The translations under genes were made by a program, and so were the position numbers. A DNA stretch of 64,000 nt from Arachidicoccus rhizosphaerae. GTDB taxonomy: Bacteria > Bacteroidota > Bacteroidia > Chitinophagales > Chitinophagaceae. The stretch is from the NCBI RefSeq assembly GCF_900107765.1, contig NZ_FNQY01000021.1:1-64000 (forward strand). Direction: 5' to 3'. How positions within the stretch are numbered: the first letter of the stretch is position 1; every line of letters begins with the position of its first letter. Shown here in pieces: positions 32,295 to 40,921 of the stretch. The notes beneath the pieces were generated by a model. It was not told the origin of the DNA, searched no databases, and saw only the letters and a program-made list of their open reading frames with translations.

Positions 32295-32669
32295 GGAGAT
32301 GATGTATATGCCGCAGGTAATGACAAGGTGGCGCGGTACTGGGAAAACGGTGAAATGGTGAACCTGACCTGCCCTGATACTTGTACAGCCCGGGCAACCG
32401 GCATCTTCGTTCTGGGAGATGACATTTACGTTTCCGGCAGCGAGACACCTAACACCGGCGGCGGCATGCGTGCAGTCTACTGGAAAAGCGGCGTGACACA
32501 CATTCTTTTGGATGGTTCAGAATTTGCTCAGGCAAATAATATATGCGTCGTGGATGGAAAAGTCTATGTTGCAGGCATGGTGGACTATTATTCGCCTGCT
32601 TACTGGGTGGACGGCAAAATGGAGCGCATTATGTCTCTTGCGCACGTTACCGGCTTTGCAGTCAGATAA
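32295..32669 (+). pseudogene. Fragment of a beta-propeller-like repeat protein
   Basis: The frame reads DDVYAAGNDKVARYWENGEMV, then DDIYVSGSE...AVYWKSG and GKVYVAGMVDYYSPAYWVDGK. These are three copies of a D-x-[VI]-Y-x-[AS]-G...YW-x-x-G unit of about 45 residues, as found in extracellular propeller-like proteins. An in-frame stop at 32289 precedes it and there is no start codon or signal peptide, so it is the 3' remnant of a longer gene. The GTG at 32328 is not a plausible start because the first repeat begins before it. Confidence 0.65.
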
Positions 32670-32808
32670 TCCTTCCTGGCTCTATGCTGGACAATCCCGA
32701 CCATTCATAATTTGATTCTTCGGGCCTCTAAACAGCCAGGGTAAGATTAACCAAATCAGCATACCCGCCGCCGAGATCAAACAGCTTAATCAAACCATGC
32801 TCTTTCCA

Positions 32809-33492
32809 TCATTTAAGACGCGATTTAAAAACCTTTCTGAATTTATCAAGTTTGGGCTTAATAACTAACTGACAATAAGGAACGCCCTTGTTTTGATTAT
32901 AATAATCCTGATGATAATCCGCTGCTTTGTAAAACACGCTATAGGGAGTAACCTCTGTTACAATCGGGCTATCATAGACTTTTTGCTGATTTAACGCACG
33001 TATGACTGCTTCTGCCAACTGCTTTTGTGAGGGATTATGGTAAAATATGGCGGAACGATACTGCGTGCCGACATCTGCCCCCTGCCGGTCCAGGCTGGTA
33101 GGATCATGCGCCACGAAAAAGGCGGCCAGCAACTGTTTAAAGCTGATAACGGAAGGATCATATATGATATTACAGGCTTCCGCATGGCCTGTCAGGCCGG
33201 TGCAGACTTCCTTATAGCTGGGATTAGCCACTTTACCGCCCGTAAAACCTGAGATCACAGCCTTCACGCCTTTTAACTGACTGAATTGCGCCTCCACGCA
33301 CCAAAAGCAACCCGCCGCAAAAGTAGCGGTATCCCACCTGCCTCCAATGAACATTTCTTCTTCCTTGATTATATTATTTTTATGAATTATATCAGCGCTA
33401 GCCCGGACTGCAATAGTCAGCCCCGTTAGAATGATCACAAGTAAGACGGATAATGAACTAAATCCCTTTTTTGAATGCTGTATTTTATTCAT
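32809..33492 (-). CDS. msrA: Peptide-methionine (S)-S-oxide reductase MsrA, exported
   Basis: I chose MNKIQHSKKGF (33492) because it starts a signal peptide (hydrophobic residues 12-30); the longer frame from 33579 has no such feature. The mature part has the MsrA core: FAAGCFWCVEAQF with catalytic Cys62, GGKVANPSYKEVCTGLTGHAEA, and DVGTQYRSAIFYH. It reduces methionine-S-sulfoxide in envelope proteins. It lies 211 bases downstream of the AraC-type gene on the same strand, next to a peroxiredoxin and thioredoxin, so it belongs functionally to a periplasmic redox-repair group. Confidence 0.95.
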   Translation of the reverse strand: MNKIQHSKKGFSSLSVLLVIILTGLTIAVRASADIIHKNNIIKEEEMFIGGRWDTATFAAGCFWCVEAQFSQLKGVKAVISGFTGGKVANPSYKEVCTGLTGHAEACNIIYDPSVISFKQLLAAFFVAHDPTSLDRQGADVGTQYRSAIFYHNPSQKQLAEAVIRALNQQKVYDSPIVTEVTPYSVFYKAADYHQDYYNQNKGVPYCQLVIKPKLDKFRKVFKSRLK

Positions 33493-33703
33493 GCTAATAG
33501 TTTTAAATAGTATAGCTTCAAGATTTTTTGTATCCCCGGTTTTCTTATCACTCAGTCCAGGGCAGGGGCCATCCTGCAAGTGGTATCAGGGCTTGTTACC
33601 GCTAAAACCCGTAAAGCAAAAAAACTTTACAATACGCTGCATTTGACTAGTTAAAACAAGGCCCGTTTATTTTTTATAAAAAGCTGTGTACAACTATTCA
33701 TGC

Positions 33704-34603
33704 TCAGGAGCGCCTGAAGCTTGTTATATTAGTCTTTGTATAATTCTTGAAAAAACGGCTAAAATGTGCCGGACTGTCAAAACCCAGCTCGTAGGCGATT
33801 TCCTTGGCTGTCTTGTCTGTATAATTCAGGTACCGTTTAGCCTCCAGTAAGATCCTGCTCCGGATAATGACAGATGGAGCGGGCTGCTTGTATAATAAAA
33901 ATACATTGCTCAGGGTCTTGGGTGATTTATTGAGTAGCGACGCATAAAACCCGACGTCATGATGCGTTTTATAATTCCCTTCCAGCAGCAACGCAAACTT
34001 TCTGACCAGATCCATCTTTTCTTCGCTGGCAGCCTGATAACCCACGGACTGTCTTTTGGCGATCCTGGTCGTCTGGATAATGACTCTTTTTAATAAGGTG
34101 CGCAACATCTCCCCCTGAAAATGATCACTTAACAGCAGTTCCTCGGCAAAAACTTTTTTCAGGTGCGAGATTTCAGCGAGTTCTTCCTTACTTAAGGTTA
34201 TAAACATGGGATGTTGAATGCCGTAAAATAAAAAACCCACACAACCCACTTCTGCATCATGATCCACAATACAGTAGAACTCTCTGTTAAACTGCCAGGC
34301 CGTCAGGGTCTCCGGATGCTCAAAAACAAAATGCTGACCACCCACCAAAGGTAAAATACAGTTAGGCGGCATGGTATAGGCGACTTCATCTATCATTACT
34401 ATTTGAGCGCGCCCCTGGTTAAAAACAAAAGTATTGATAGGCTCGGGCTGCCCTCCCTGCATCCCTTTTCCTTTTAAAGATGGTTCCTGACTCAGCATGA
34501 CAAATTTTGCCGCTGTCTTATCTTCTATATATTCTCTGCGCATATATATGTTTAACCGTTCAAAGCCATCATTTTCTATCCATTTGACGCGCTGCCGTGT
34601 CAT
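33704..34603 (-). CDS. AraC-family transcriptional regulator
   Basis: The 299-residue protein has a cupin-like N-terminal domain (NTFVFNQGRAQIVMIDEVAYTMPPN) and a C-terminal double helix-turn-helix (YASLLNKSPKTLSNVF and KTAKEIAYELGFDSPAHFSRFFKNYT). Its ATG overlaps the thioredoxin stop by four bases (ATGA), so it is translated with that gene. It probably senses an oxidant or its product and controls the peroxiredoxin-thioredoxin operon in which it lies, possibly msrA too. Confidence 0.93.
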   Translation of the reverse strand: MTRQRVKWIENDGFERLNIYMRREYIEDKTAAKFVMLSQEPSLKGKGMQGGQPEPINTFVFNQGRAQIVMIDEVAYTMPPNCILPLVGGQHFVFEHPETLTAWQFNREFYCIVDHDAEVGCVGFLFYGIQHPMFITLSKEELAEISHLKKVFAEELLLSDHFQGEMLRTLLKRVIIQTTRIAKRQSVGYQAASEEKMDLVRKFALLLEGNYKTHHDVGFYASLLNKSPKTLSNVFLLYKQPAPSVIIRSRILLEAKRYLNYTDKTAKEIAYELGFDSPAHFSRFFKNYTKTNITSFRRS

Positions 34604-35121
34604 TCACTGGCCTTAATCCGGGAATGACTGATGAGCCCCTGGGCTTTTTTTGCTAATGCCAACAGTGAGTCACTACCTATAAAACCTTCATAGCGCATCA
34701 GCATTTTACCGGACACATCAAAAAACAGCAGCGTAGGATAAGTACTTACCTGCCAAAGGTCCACCAGTCCCGTCCCCTCCTTATTTTCAGCATCTAAGGT
34801 GATGGTTATAACATGTTTGTTCAAAAATTGGACAACCCCTGAATCTTTAAAGGTCTCCTGTTGTAATTGCCTGCACGGTAGGCACCAGCTTGCGCCCACT
34901 TCTGCTAAGACCGGCCGGTTTATCTTCCCTGCCTCCTGAAGGGCCTGCTGCCAGGTGCCCCTAAAAAAATCAATTTCCGGATGCGCTGCTGTTTGCGCAG
35001 TCAACACAGTGCCAGTCAACAGCCCTGTTAGTAAAATTACAAAAAATAAGGCTTTTTTCCTGTTAACTGCCCCACTCCTCACCACCCGATGCAGCCCTTT
35101 GATGAATAATAATTTAATCAT
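34600..35121 (-). CDS. Thioredoxin-like protein, membrane-anchored or exported
   Basis: The 173-residue protein has an N-terminal hydrophobic segment (about residues 24-42) preceded by basic residues, then a thioredoxin fold with the active site ASWCLPCRQLQ (Cys80 and Cys83) and STYPTLLFF containing the cis-proline. It would act in the periplasm as a reductant, perhaps of the peroxiredoxin encoded upstream or of MsrA. It overlaps both neighbours by ATGA, giving three translationally coupled genes. Confidence 0.93.
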   Translation of the reverse strand: MIKLLFIKGLHRVVRSGAVNRKKALFFVILLTGLLTGTVLTAQTAAHPEIDFFRGTWQQALQEAGKINRPVLAEVGASWCLPCRQLQQETFKDSGVVQFLNKHVITITLDAENKEGTGLVDLWQVSTYPTLLFFDVSGKMLMRYEGFIGSDSLLALAKKAQGLISHSRIKASE

Positions 35122-35849
35122 AGGAAAGGTTTCAGGCTAAGGGCGGCAGCTTTTAATAAATCCCCGTTTAACCTACGCCGAGAGTCCGGATTAATATATT
35201 CAAACTGTATACACCCAGTTTTATCAACAATATAGACAGCCGGAACGGGCAGCAACAGGTCCTTATCCATTCCACCTGTGGAAGTGGGAAGTAATTGCAG
35301 GTATTCCTTGGGGGCTTTATAGGCAATTCCCAGGCTCCTGGCAAAACTCAGATCCGCATCCGAGAGTAGTGTATATTTAAGTTCTTTTTTTTCCAGGGTG
35401 GTTCTTAACTGTTCAGGCGCATCTGTGCTGACAGCCACGAGTTGATACCCCAGAGCTATCAGTTCGGGCTCCAGCTCCTGAAGGCTGGACAACTGTTTTG
35501 AACAATAGGGGCACCAGCCTCCTCTGTACATCACCAGCACTGTCGGTTTGTTGTCAAAAACCTTTGCTAACTCCACTGACCTGCCATCTGCATCTTTCAG
35601 GCTGGCCTCTTCAATTTTCTCGCCTATCAGAAGCGGGCTGATATCATAGGGAGTCATGGGGTAGATCTCTTTTCCGGACCCTGCCTCAGTGGCAGTTGCT
35701 TTTAGCTTTGCATGCGTGGCTGCCTTGTCCGTTGGGCCTATTTGCTGCAGGTTCGCAGCCTGCTGTGCATACGCACCGCCAAAAACACCTGCGAATAATA
35801 AAAAACCGGTTAAAAACAGCCTGTATCTGTTATTTTTTACCATGATCAT
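35118..35849 (-). CDS. Peroxiredoxin-like AhpC/TSA-family protein, exported
   Basis: The 243-residue protein has a signal peptide (to about AYAQ, residue 29) and an AhpC/TSA fold with VMYRGGWCPYCSKQL (Cys113 and Cys116), AVSTDAPEQL and LLSDADLSFARSLGI. The CxxC in place of the usual single peroxidatic Cys puts it near the bacterioferritin-comigratory or PRX-like2 group. It would reduce peroxides in the periplasm, recharged by the thioredoxin that follows. Two starts are possible, ATG 35849 and ATG 35843. A terminator hairpin lies 19 bases upstream. Confidence 0.9.
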   Translation of the reverse strand: MIMVKNNRYRLFLTGFLLFAGVFGGAYAQQAANLQQIGPTDKAATHAKLKATATEAGSGKEIYPMTPYDISPLLIGEKIEEASLKDADGRSVELAKVFDNKPTVLVMYRGGWCPYCSKQLSSLQELEPELIALGYQLVAVSTDAPEQLRTTLEKKELKYTLLSDADLSFARSLGIAYKAPKEYLQLLPTSTGGMDKDLLLPVPAVYIVDKTGCIQFEYINPDSRRRLNGDLLKAAALSLKPFL

Positions 35850-35867
35850 TTTGCTTTTTTTAAGAAG

Positions 35868-35909
35868 AAAAAAACCGGCTGCCCTTAATCAACAAAATTA
35901 ACAGCCGGC
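35868..35909 (-). terminator. Terminator or attenuator between AhpD-like and peroxiredoxin genes
   Basis: On the minus strand CCGGCTG (35908 to 35902) and CAGCCGG (35881 to 35875), with extra inner TTAA pairing, form a stem followed by seven T. It ends only 19 bases before the peroxiredoxin start, leaving no room for a separate promoter after it. Confidence 0.8.
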
Positions 35910-35940
35910 TATCTATTATGTCACCTTTATACTTGCCTTT

Positions 35941-36483
35941 TTAATCCAGTGGTTCCGCCAGCGGGAATTCTACCGGGACCCGGGTAACCGCATGCAGCAG
36001 GTTACTGATGGTCCGGTCTCCAATTAACAGAATGAGATCCACTAACTGCCCCCTGGTATAGCCCGCCTCGAAAAATCTGTTTAATAACTCCGGATGGGGC
36101 ACTTTTCTTTTGAGCGTTAATGCATGTGTTAATTTTACCAGTGCGTCAAGCTGCGGATCAAAATCCGCATGTCCCGACCTGATCCGGCGTATTTCCTCTT
36201 TTGTAAAACCGGTCTTCTCTGCAACCACCACATGCGCGCTGGTACAATAAATACAGCCGTTGATTTCACTGACAACCAGGTTCACCGCCTCAGCCTGTTT
36301 ATCCGACAGCGATAGCTTAGTGGATTCCAGGTTAATATATGCTTCCAAAGCATTCTCGGAATAAGCGAGTGTTGAATATAGGTTAGGCACCGCACCGTAA
36401 CTTTTAGTTAACCGGTCAAAGACCTGCTGATTTTTTTGAGAGACTTCTGCTCTTTTGAGCACTTTAAAATTGCTGTTTTCCAC
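35941..36483 (-). CDS. AhpD/carboxymuconolactone decarboxylase-family peroxidase-like protein
   Basis: The 180-residue protein is a single all-helical AhpD-type domain with EINGCIYCTSAHVVVAEKTGF, giving the C-x-x-C-x-x-x-H motif (Cys77, Cys80, His84) of alkylhydroperoxidase AhpD. It has no signal peptide, so it acts in the cytoplasm. It lies 52 bases after the spondin-domain gene and is followed by the terminator at 35868-35909 and the peroxiredoxin operon. It probably disposes of organic peroxides. Confidence 0.9.
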   Translation of the reverse strand: MENSNFKVLKRAEVSQKNQQVFDRLTKSYGAVPNLYSTLAYSENALEAYINLESTKLSLSDKQAEAVNLVVSEINGCIYCTSAHVVVAEKTGFTKEEIRRIRSGHADFDPQLDALVKLTHALTLKRKVPHPELLNRFFEAGYTRGQLVDLILLIGDRTISNLLHAVTRVPVEFPLAEPLD

Positions 36484-36535
36484 TTTATCTTTTTTATTGT
36501 TTGTCGTCTTATTTGTCTTACCTATTTTCTGAGCA

Positions 36536-37834
36536 CTAGTTTATTGTCACCCGAATCATATCCTTGACATCCGGAAGTGTCGTAAACATATTTGGATTGG
36601 GCACTTCTGAAATTTCCTTATCTTCTCCCAACGGCGTTCCGGCCAGGTTGAACTGGGTGATTCCTGCACCTGGATACTGACTAATGGCCGTACCGTCGTC
36701 ATAGAGGCCAAGATCCGCGGCAACGTCTCCTCTTGTAGACCCGTCAATACCAGTTTGATTGGCAAAAAACCAGTCATTGGAAAAACCGTACATAGTGGCC
36801 ACTGCTATCTTGTCATTTTTATCCAGGGTCAGCTTTTGAGATACGCTGCCTCCCATATCCTCTCCCACTTTAGGTAATAATACGGTGGTGCCACTGGCGG
36901 CCAGCACATATACAGATTTGACGCCCGGCAGCTTTTTCAGATAGCCGGCAAGTGCGGTAGCGTCTCCCTTCTGGGCAATATCTGTCAGGCCATTTCCCGG
37001 ATCCTTCGCCCCCGGCATAAACACCGGATTTTCTATACCGTTATATACCACCACCAGAACAGGAGATAAAGGCGTAAATATGCCGGTTTGTCCGTCGATA
37101 TAAGCACTCAGCTGTTCAGGATTTCCCATTTCTGCTATGTCCGTCAGTCCATTCTGGCTGAGTTGACCTTCTTTATACAGCGGATCCGGGTTTAACAGTT
37201 TGCCTCCGGCGATATAGGATATCGCCCAAACGCCAGGACTAAATGGTGTCGGGTTACTCGTACTCCCTGATGTATTGGTTATCATTAAGGTAAAGGTGGA
37301 GTTACCGTCATAATGCAGTTTCGCCTCCATAAGATCCGAAGCAGCGGCGTAGCTGTTACCCTGATCGTCCATGCCTTTAATTTCCTTTATCACCGATGGC
37401 GCCGTTTCCGCTGTCCCCGGATGCATGAGCGCTTTACCCGGCTTGCCGTTAATCCTGGTGCCGTTATCCCAGAGCCGAATTTCAGATGAAACGTCCCCTT
37501 CTATAGGCGTTCCGTCACTATTGTATAATGCTATGCCCGGGCTGGCCGGAGCAAAGAACAGGTCATTAGACCAGCCATACATGGTCGCAAAGCTTAATGC
37601 CTGCCCCTTGGCCGCAGAAAATTGTATGGAAACGGACTGTCCCGGCATAATTAATGAAGAACTTCCCGTATTCATAAAGGTGCCCGATTCAACGAGCGGC
37701 CTGGAATCCAGCACATTTTCAACAGTGATGGTGGCAGAACCACCGGACATGTCACCATTGTCATCTTTTTTACAGCTGGCGGACATCAGTGCCATCAAGG
37801 CAACTGAGATCCAGGTTAAGTGTTTAGGCTTCAT
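36536..37834 (-). CDS. Lipoprotein with two spondin domains
   Basis: The 432-residue protein has a lipoprotein signal peptide (LMSASCKK, Cys at about residue 21). It carries two spondin_N-like domains (about 35-185 and 265-415), recognisable by the repeated ATMYGWSNDLFFAP and ATMYGFSNDWFFANQ stretches and by LYDDGT/LWDNGT. Its function in bacteria is not known; extracellular adhesion or carotenoid/stress-linked roles are speculative. It is the first gene of a same-strand group with the AhpD-like gene and may be co-regulated with the redox genes. Confidence 0.88.
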   Translation of the reverse strand: MKPKHLTWISVALMALMSASCKKDDNGDMSGGSATITVENVLDSRPLVESGTFMNTGSSSLIMPGQSVSIQFSAAKGQALSFATMYGWSNDLFFAPASPGIALYNSDGTPIEGDVSSEIRLWDNGTRINGKPGKALMHPGTAETAPSVIKEIKGMDDQGNSYAAASDLMEAKLHYDGNSTFTLMITNTSGSTSNPTPFSPGVWAISYIAGGKLLNPDPLYKEGQLSQNGLTDIAEMGNPEQLSAYIDGQTGIFTPLSPVLVVVYNGIENPVFMPGAKDPGNGLTDIAQKGDATALAGYLKKLPGVKSVYVLAASGTTVLLPKVGEDMGGSVSQKLTLDKNDKIAVATMYGFSNDWFFANQTGIDGSTRGDVAADLGLYDDGTAISQYPGAGITQFNLAGTPLGEDKEISEVPNPNMFTTLPDVKDMIRVTIN

Positions 37835-38421
37835 AATATTGATTTTTTATTGTACCACAAATGTAGCTGGCAGTCCCTCTTCCTTTGGTACCTCCATTTC
37901 CTTATCACTTACCAAAATTTCCCGAAAGGGACGACAAGACGTGTTTCATCTTTTTTGTGGTTTTAGGTAAAGCAACAGCAGGCATGGCAAACAAAAGCCG
38001 CAAGGAATCAAAGCCAACCAAGGCACACAGTGTTAGGTTCTTTTTGAAATTAAAAGATCCGCCAGATGGCTCACTGAAAAACAAATGGCTGGCTCACGCA
38101 GCTATTCAACAAAACAATTTCATCTGATTATCAATGAAATATACAATTATTTCAGCGCTAAGTGGATAGATCTGCCGCGCTTTGACCTGAAAGAAAAAAA
38201 AATGAGAAACCAATTAGTTGCGTATATTTACAACTGAACGGTTTCATAAAAAAGAATTTCGATATTGAGAGGAAATTTTATTTATGCAAGGATAAGTCCG
38301 AGACTTAGGCTATTTGGGCCTCCCTTCCGTTACAGTCGGATGATGTCCGGTGCCACAGGCCGAAAACTTCCCTGATCAGATCAGCGTAAAGCAATTATTT
38401 ACCCCTCTACAACTCGAAAAA
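37835..38421. other. Intergenic region of about 587 bases
   Basis: No gene is firmly supported. A short basic frame on the plus strand (from ATG 37984 to 38127, 47 codons, opening MANKSRKESKPTK) is possible but matches nothing I recognise. The remainder before 38422 contains pieces that fit a decaying ArsR-type regulator. Confidence 0.35.
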
Positions 38422-38496
38422 ATGAAAAAAGTAGACCTTTGCCTTAAACGATTCCGCAGGATATGGGAAACAAAATTTAATCAGTTAGATCAATGA
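38422..38496 (+). pseudogene. C-terminal remnant of an ArsR-like regulator
   Basis: The 24-codon frame reads MKKVDLCLKRFRRIWETKFN and ends QLDQ. This resembles the end of ArsR-type repressors that precede SRPBCC genes in many genomes (K-x-V-x-x-W-L-x-x-[FY]-R...W-x-x-[RK]-[FL]). Homologous-looking sequence continues upstream without a proper start or helix-turn-helix. The stop overlaps the ATG at 38493. It is probably a relic. Confidence 0.4.
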
Positions 38497-38522
38497 TTAA
38501 ACATTTAAAAAAAATCCAAAAA

Positions 38523-39023
38523 ATGAACAGCCACTTATTATTTGACTTTATCGTCGACAAAGAAAACAACACCATTCACATGACACGTGAATTCCAGGCA
38601 GACCTTCAGCAAGTATGGGCAGCATGGACCACTGCAACGCTACTCGATCAGTGGTGGGGCCCCAAACCATGGCGTGCCGAAACCAAATCAATGGACTTCC
38701 GGGAAGGAGGATACTGGCTGTACGCCATGGTGGGACCCGAAGGAGAAAAACATTGGGGTAAATGCACCTTTATCTCTATTGAAAAAGAGAAATCCTTCAC
38801 GCAAAAAGACAATTTTTGCGACGAAAACGCCGTAGAGAACCCAGCCTTCGCACCCAATATATGGGAAAATAAATTTGACCAAAAAGAAAATAAGGTTGAG
38901 GTTGATGTCCTGATCTCTTTTGAAACATTGGCGGATCTTGAAGCCGTTATTTCCATGGGCTTTAAAGAGGGCATGACGACGGACTTCAATCAACTGGATG
39001 AACTGCTGAAAGCCGCTAAATAA
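38523..39023 (+). CDS. SRPBCC/AHSA1-family protein
   Basis: From MNSHLLFDFIVDKEN (38523) the 166-residue protein has the START-like fold of the AHSA1 family: MTREFQADLQQVWAAWT, LLDQWWGPKPW, MDFREGGYWLYAMVGPEG, and a final helix GFKEGMTTDFNQLDELL. The ATG at 38493 in the same frame is less typical. Members bind small hydrophobic ligands or act as stress-linked factors; the specific role is unknown. A broken ArsR-like gene precedes it, so it may have lost its partner repressor. Confidence 0.88.
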   Translation: MNSHLLFDFIVDKENNTIHMTREFQADLQQVWAAWTTATLLDQWWGPKPWRAETKSMDFREGGYWLYAMVGPEGEKHWGKCTFISIEKEKSFTQKDNFCDENAVENPAFAPNIWENKFDQKENKVEVDVLISFETLADLEAVISMGFKEGMTTDFNQLDELLKAAK

Positions 39024-39071
39024 ATCCCGAAGTCCATTATCTGTATTCTTTCCCCTTAAAAGTTATATGTT

Positions 39072-39947
39072 ATGAAAACGACATTCCAACTACCTAAACC
39101 ATATAGGGCAGTTTTGCTGCTGGTCATCTTCCTGCAGGCAGCACTGCTTTCAACGGGGCAATCCATTAAGCCTTCTGAAAGCGGATATGCACCGGCTAAC
39201 GGCGCGAAAGTTTATTATGAAGTGTATGGAAAGGGCGAGCCCATCGTTTTAATCCACGGGGCCTTTTATACCATCGGATTAAACTGGGGCGCATTAATCC
39301 CGGAATTATCTAAAACAAGAAAAGTTATTGCCATCGAACTGCAGGGGCATGGCCATACGCCGTATTCTGAAAGGAAATTATCCATAAACACCCTGGCAGA
39401 CGATGTCAAAAGGGTTATGGATTACCTGAAAACTGACCGGGCCGATATCGCCGGATACAGCATGGGCGGTTCCGTAGCTTATCAGTTTGCCATTCAATAT
39501 CCTGAGCGGTTAAGAAAATTAGTTATTATATCTTCCACCTATAAAAGCAGTGGCTGGCTGCCCGTGGTCAACAGTGGGTTTGATAACCTTACACCAGAAA
39601 TCTTTGATGGCACGCCCATTAAAACAGCCTACGACGCTGTAGCACCGGATACAACCAAATGGAAAAGTTTCTTAAGTCAAATGTTCGCTTTTGCCAGGGA
39701 TACCTTTGACTGCGGGGATTCTAATATTGCCAAAATCCAAGCACCAGTATTGCTTATTTCTGGTGATAATGACGGCCTAGATAAGGTTGAACTGATGAAA
39801 ACATATGAGCTGTTAGGCGGTGGCATAAGCGCTGATTTGAGTCCCATGCCGAAATCCAGGCTAGCTATACTACCGGCTCAGAGCCATGTCAGCCTGATGA
39901 TGCAGACCGGGGCAATCCTGGGTTACCTGAATGACTTTTTGAAATAA
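39072..39947 (+). CDS. Alpha/beta hydrolase, exported
   Basis: The 291-residue protein has a signal peptide (to about STGQ, residue 30) and an alpha/beta hydrolase fold. The oxyanion-region motif is LIHGAF, the nucleophile elbow GYSMGG holds Ser130, the acid is probably in LISGDNDG, and the catalytic His is in PAQSHVSLM. It resembles proline-iminopeptidase/esterase-type enzymes. The substrate is unknown. It lies 48 bases after the SRPBCC gene and is probably co-transcribed. Confidence 0.88.
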   Translation: MKTTFQLPKPYRAVLLLVIFLQAALLSTGQSIKPSESGYAPANGAKVYYEVYGKGEPIVLIHGAFYTIGLNWGALIPELSKTRKVIAIELQGHGHTPYSERKLSINTLADDVKRVMDYLKTDRADIAGYSMGGSVAYQFAIQYPERLRKLVIISSTYKSSGWLPVVNSGFDNLTPEIFDGTPIKTAYDAVAPDTTKWKSFLSQMFAFARDTFDCGDSNIAKIQAPVLLISGDNDGLDKVELMKTYELLGGGISADLSPMPKSRLAILPAQSHVSLMMQTGAILGYLNDFLK

Positions 39948-39967
39948 TGCTACCTTTTGACAGAAGT

Positions 39968-40005
39968 CCTGCTTTTAAGCAAAATATATATCGCCTCAAA
40001 GCAGG
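39968..40005 (+). terminator. Hairpin downstream of the alpha/beta hydrolase
   Basis: CCTGCTTT and AAAGCAGG form a perfect 8-bp stem with a 22-base loop, and a second hairpin, CTGATT-AGCG-AATCAG, follows at 40011-40026. There is no strong T-run, so termination is only likely. Confidence 0.4.
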
Positions 40006-40149
40006 GCATTCTGATTAGCGAATCAGGATGGTTTATATTTCTGAAAACGACTAAATCTTCACATAAACCGCTATCATTTAGCAATCTTTTTTTGTCAACC
40101 TAATTTCTATCAGTAGGAAAACAGCTTTCAGCGGTGGCCTTTTTCCCAT

Positions 40150-40839
40150 TTAGTAAATAAAGGGAACCAGCATTTTTGTTTTACGGGCGTATTGGCTGTA
40201 CTGCGCTCCGTATTTCTCTTTCAGGTATTTGTCCAGTTTCGGGGCATTATAAAAAGCAAAAAAACAAAACAAAAATACCGGTATAGTTAGGGCGTAGTAG
40301 TTACGGGTTAGCACCGCATAGGCGCTCACCCAAAGAATATCACCAAAGTAGTTAATATGACGGGCGTAATGAAAAAATCCCCCTGTATAAATTTTCCCTT
40401 TATTTGCTGGATTTTTTTTCCACCGGTTTCTGAGAATCTCTCCGCCACTGTTCAGCACGCAACCGGCGACAAATAAAAGCACAGCAGAAATATCTACTCC
40501 GTCTACGGGCTTAGTGGTGGGCAGCACAAACAAACTGAATCCTATGTAATATAGCGAAAACGCAAACGGGACGCTTATACTTTCTTCCCAGGGTATTTTT
40601 CTTTTTAACAGAAAAAACATCATATAGCCTAATCGTAGAAAAGTAATGATATTAAAGATAAAAATAATAATTCTTCTCGCCGGAAACGCATTTTCATTAT
40701 TTACCTTGAATAAATTGGCAAACCAGTCACCTCCTTTCTGAAACAATATCCAAAAGGACAACCACAAAAGAAAAATTTCAATAACGTGAATGGTGATTTT
40801 CTGTGGAATACTTTTACTATTTGTACCGTATAAATCCAT
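40150..40839 (-). CDS. DUF1295/isoprenylcysteine methyltransferase-like membrane protein
   Basis: From MDLYGTNSKS (40839) the protein has about six hydrophobic segments. Its C-terminal part (GKIYTGGFFHYARHINYFGDILW, APKLDKYLKEKYGAQYSQY) is typical of the steroid-reductase/ICMT-like DUF1295 family. The ATG at 40869 would add ten residues and is less likely. It is a membrane enzyme or lipid-modifying protein of unknown substrate. It lies 82 bases after the M61-like peptidase gene on the same strand. Confidence 0.82.
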   Translation of the reverse strand: MDLYGTNSKSIPQKITIHVIEIFLLWLSFWILFQKGGDWFANLFKVNNENAFPARRIIIFIFNIITFLRLGYMMFFLLKRKIPWEESISVPFAFSLYYIGFSLFVLPTTKPVDGVDISAVLLFVAGCVLNSGGEILRNRWKKNPANKGKIYTGGFFHYARHINYFGDILWVSAYAVLTRNYYALTIPVFLFCFFAFYNAPKLDKYLKEKYGAQYSQYARKTKMLVPFIY

Positions 40840-40921
40840 TTTTGTTTTTCTGACCTGAAGGTACAACACCCGCAGGAATTATTGTGGGCTTTTATCATTG
40901 AAAAAGGCAATCTCTTTACGC

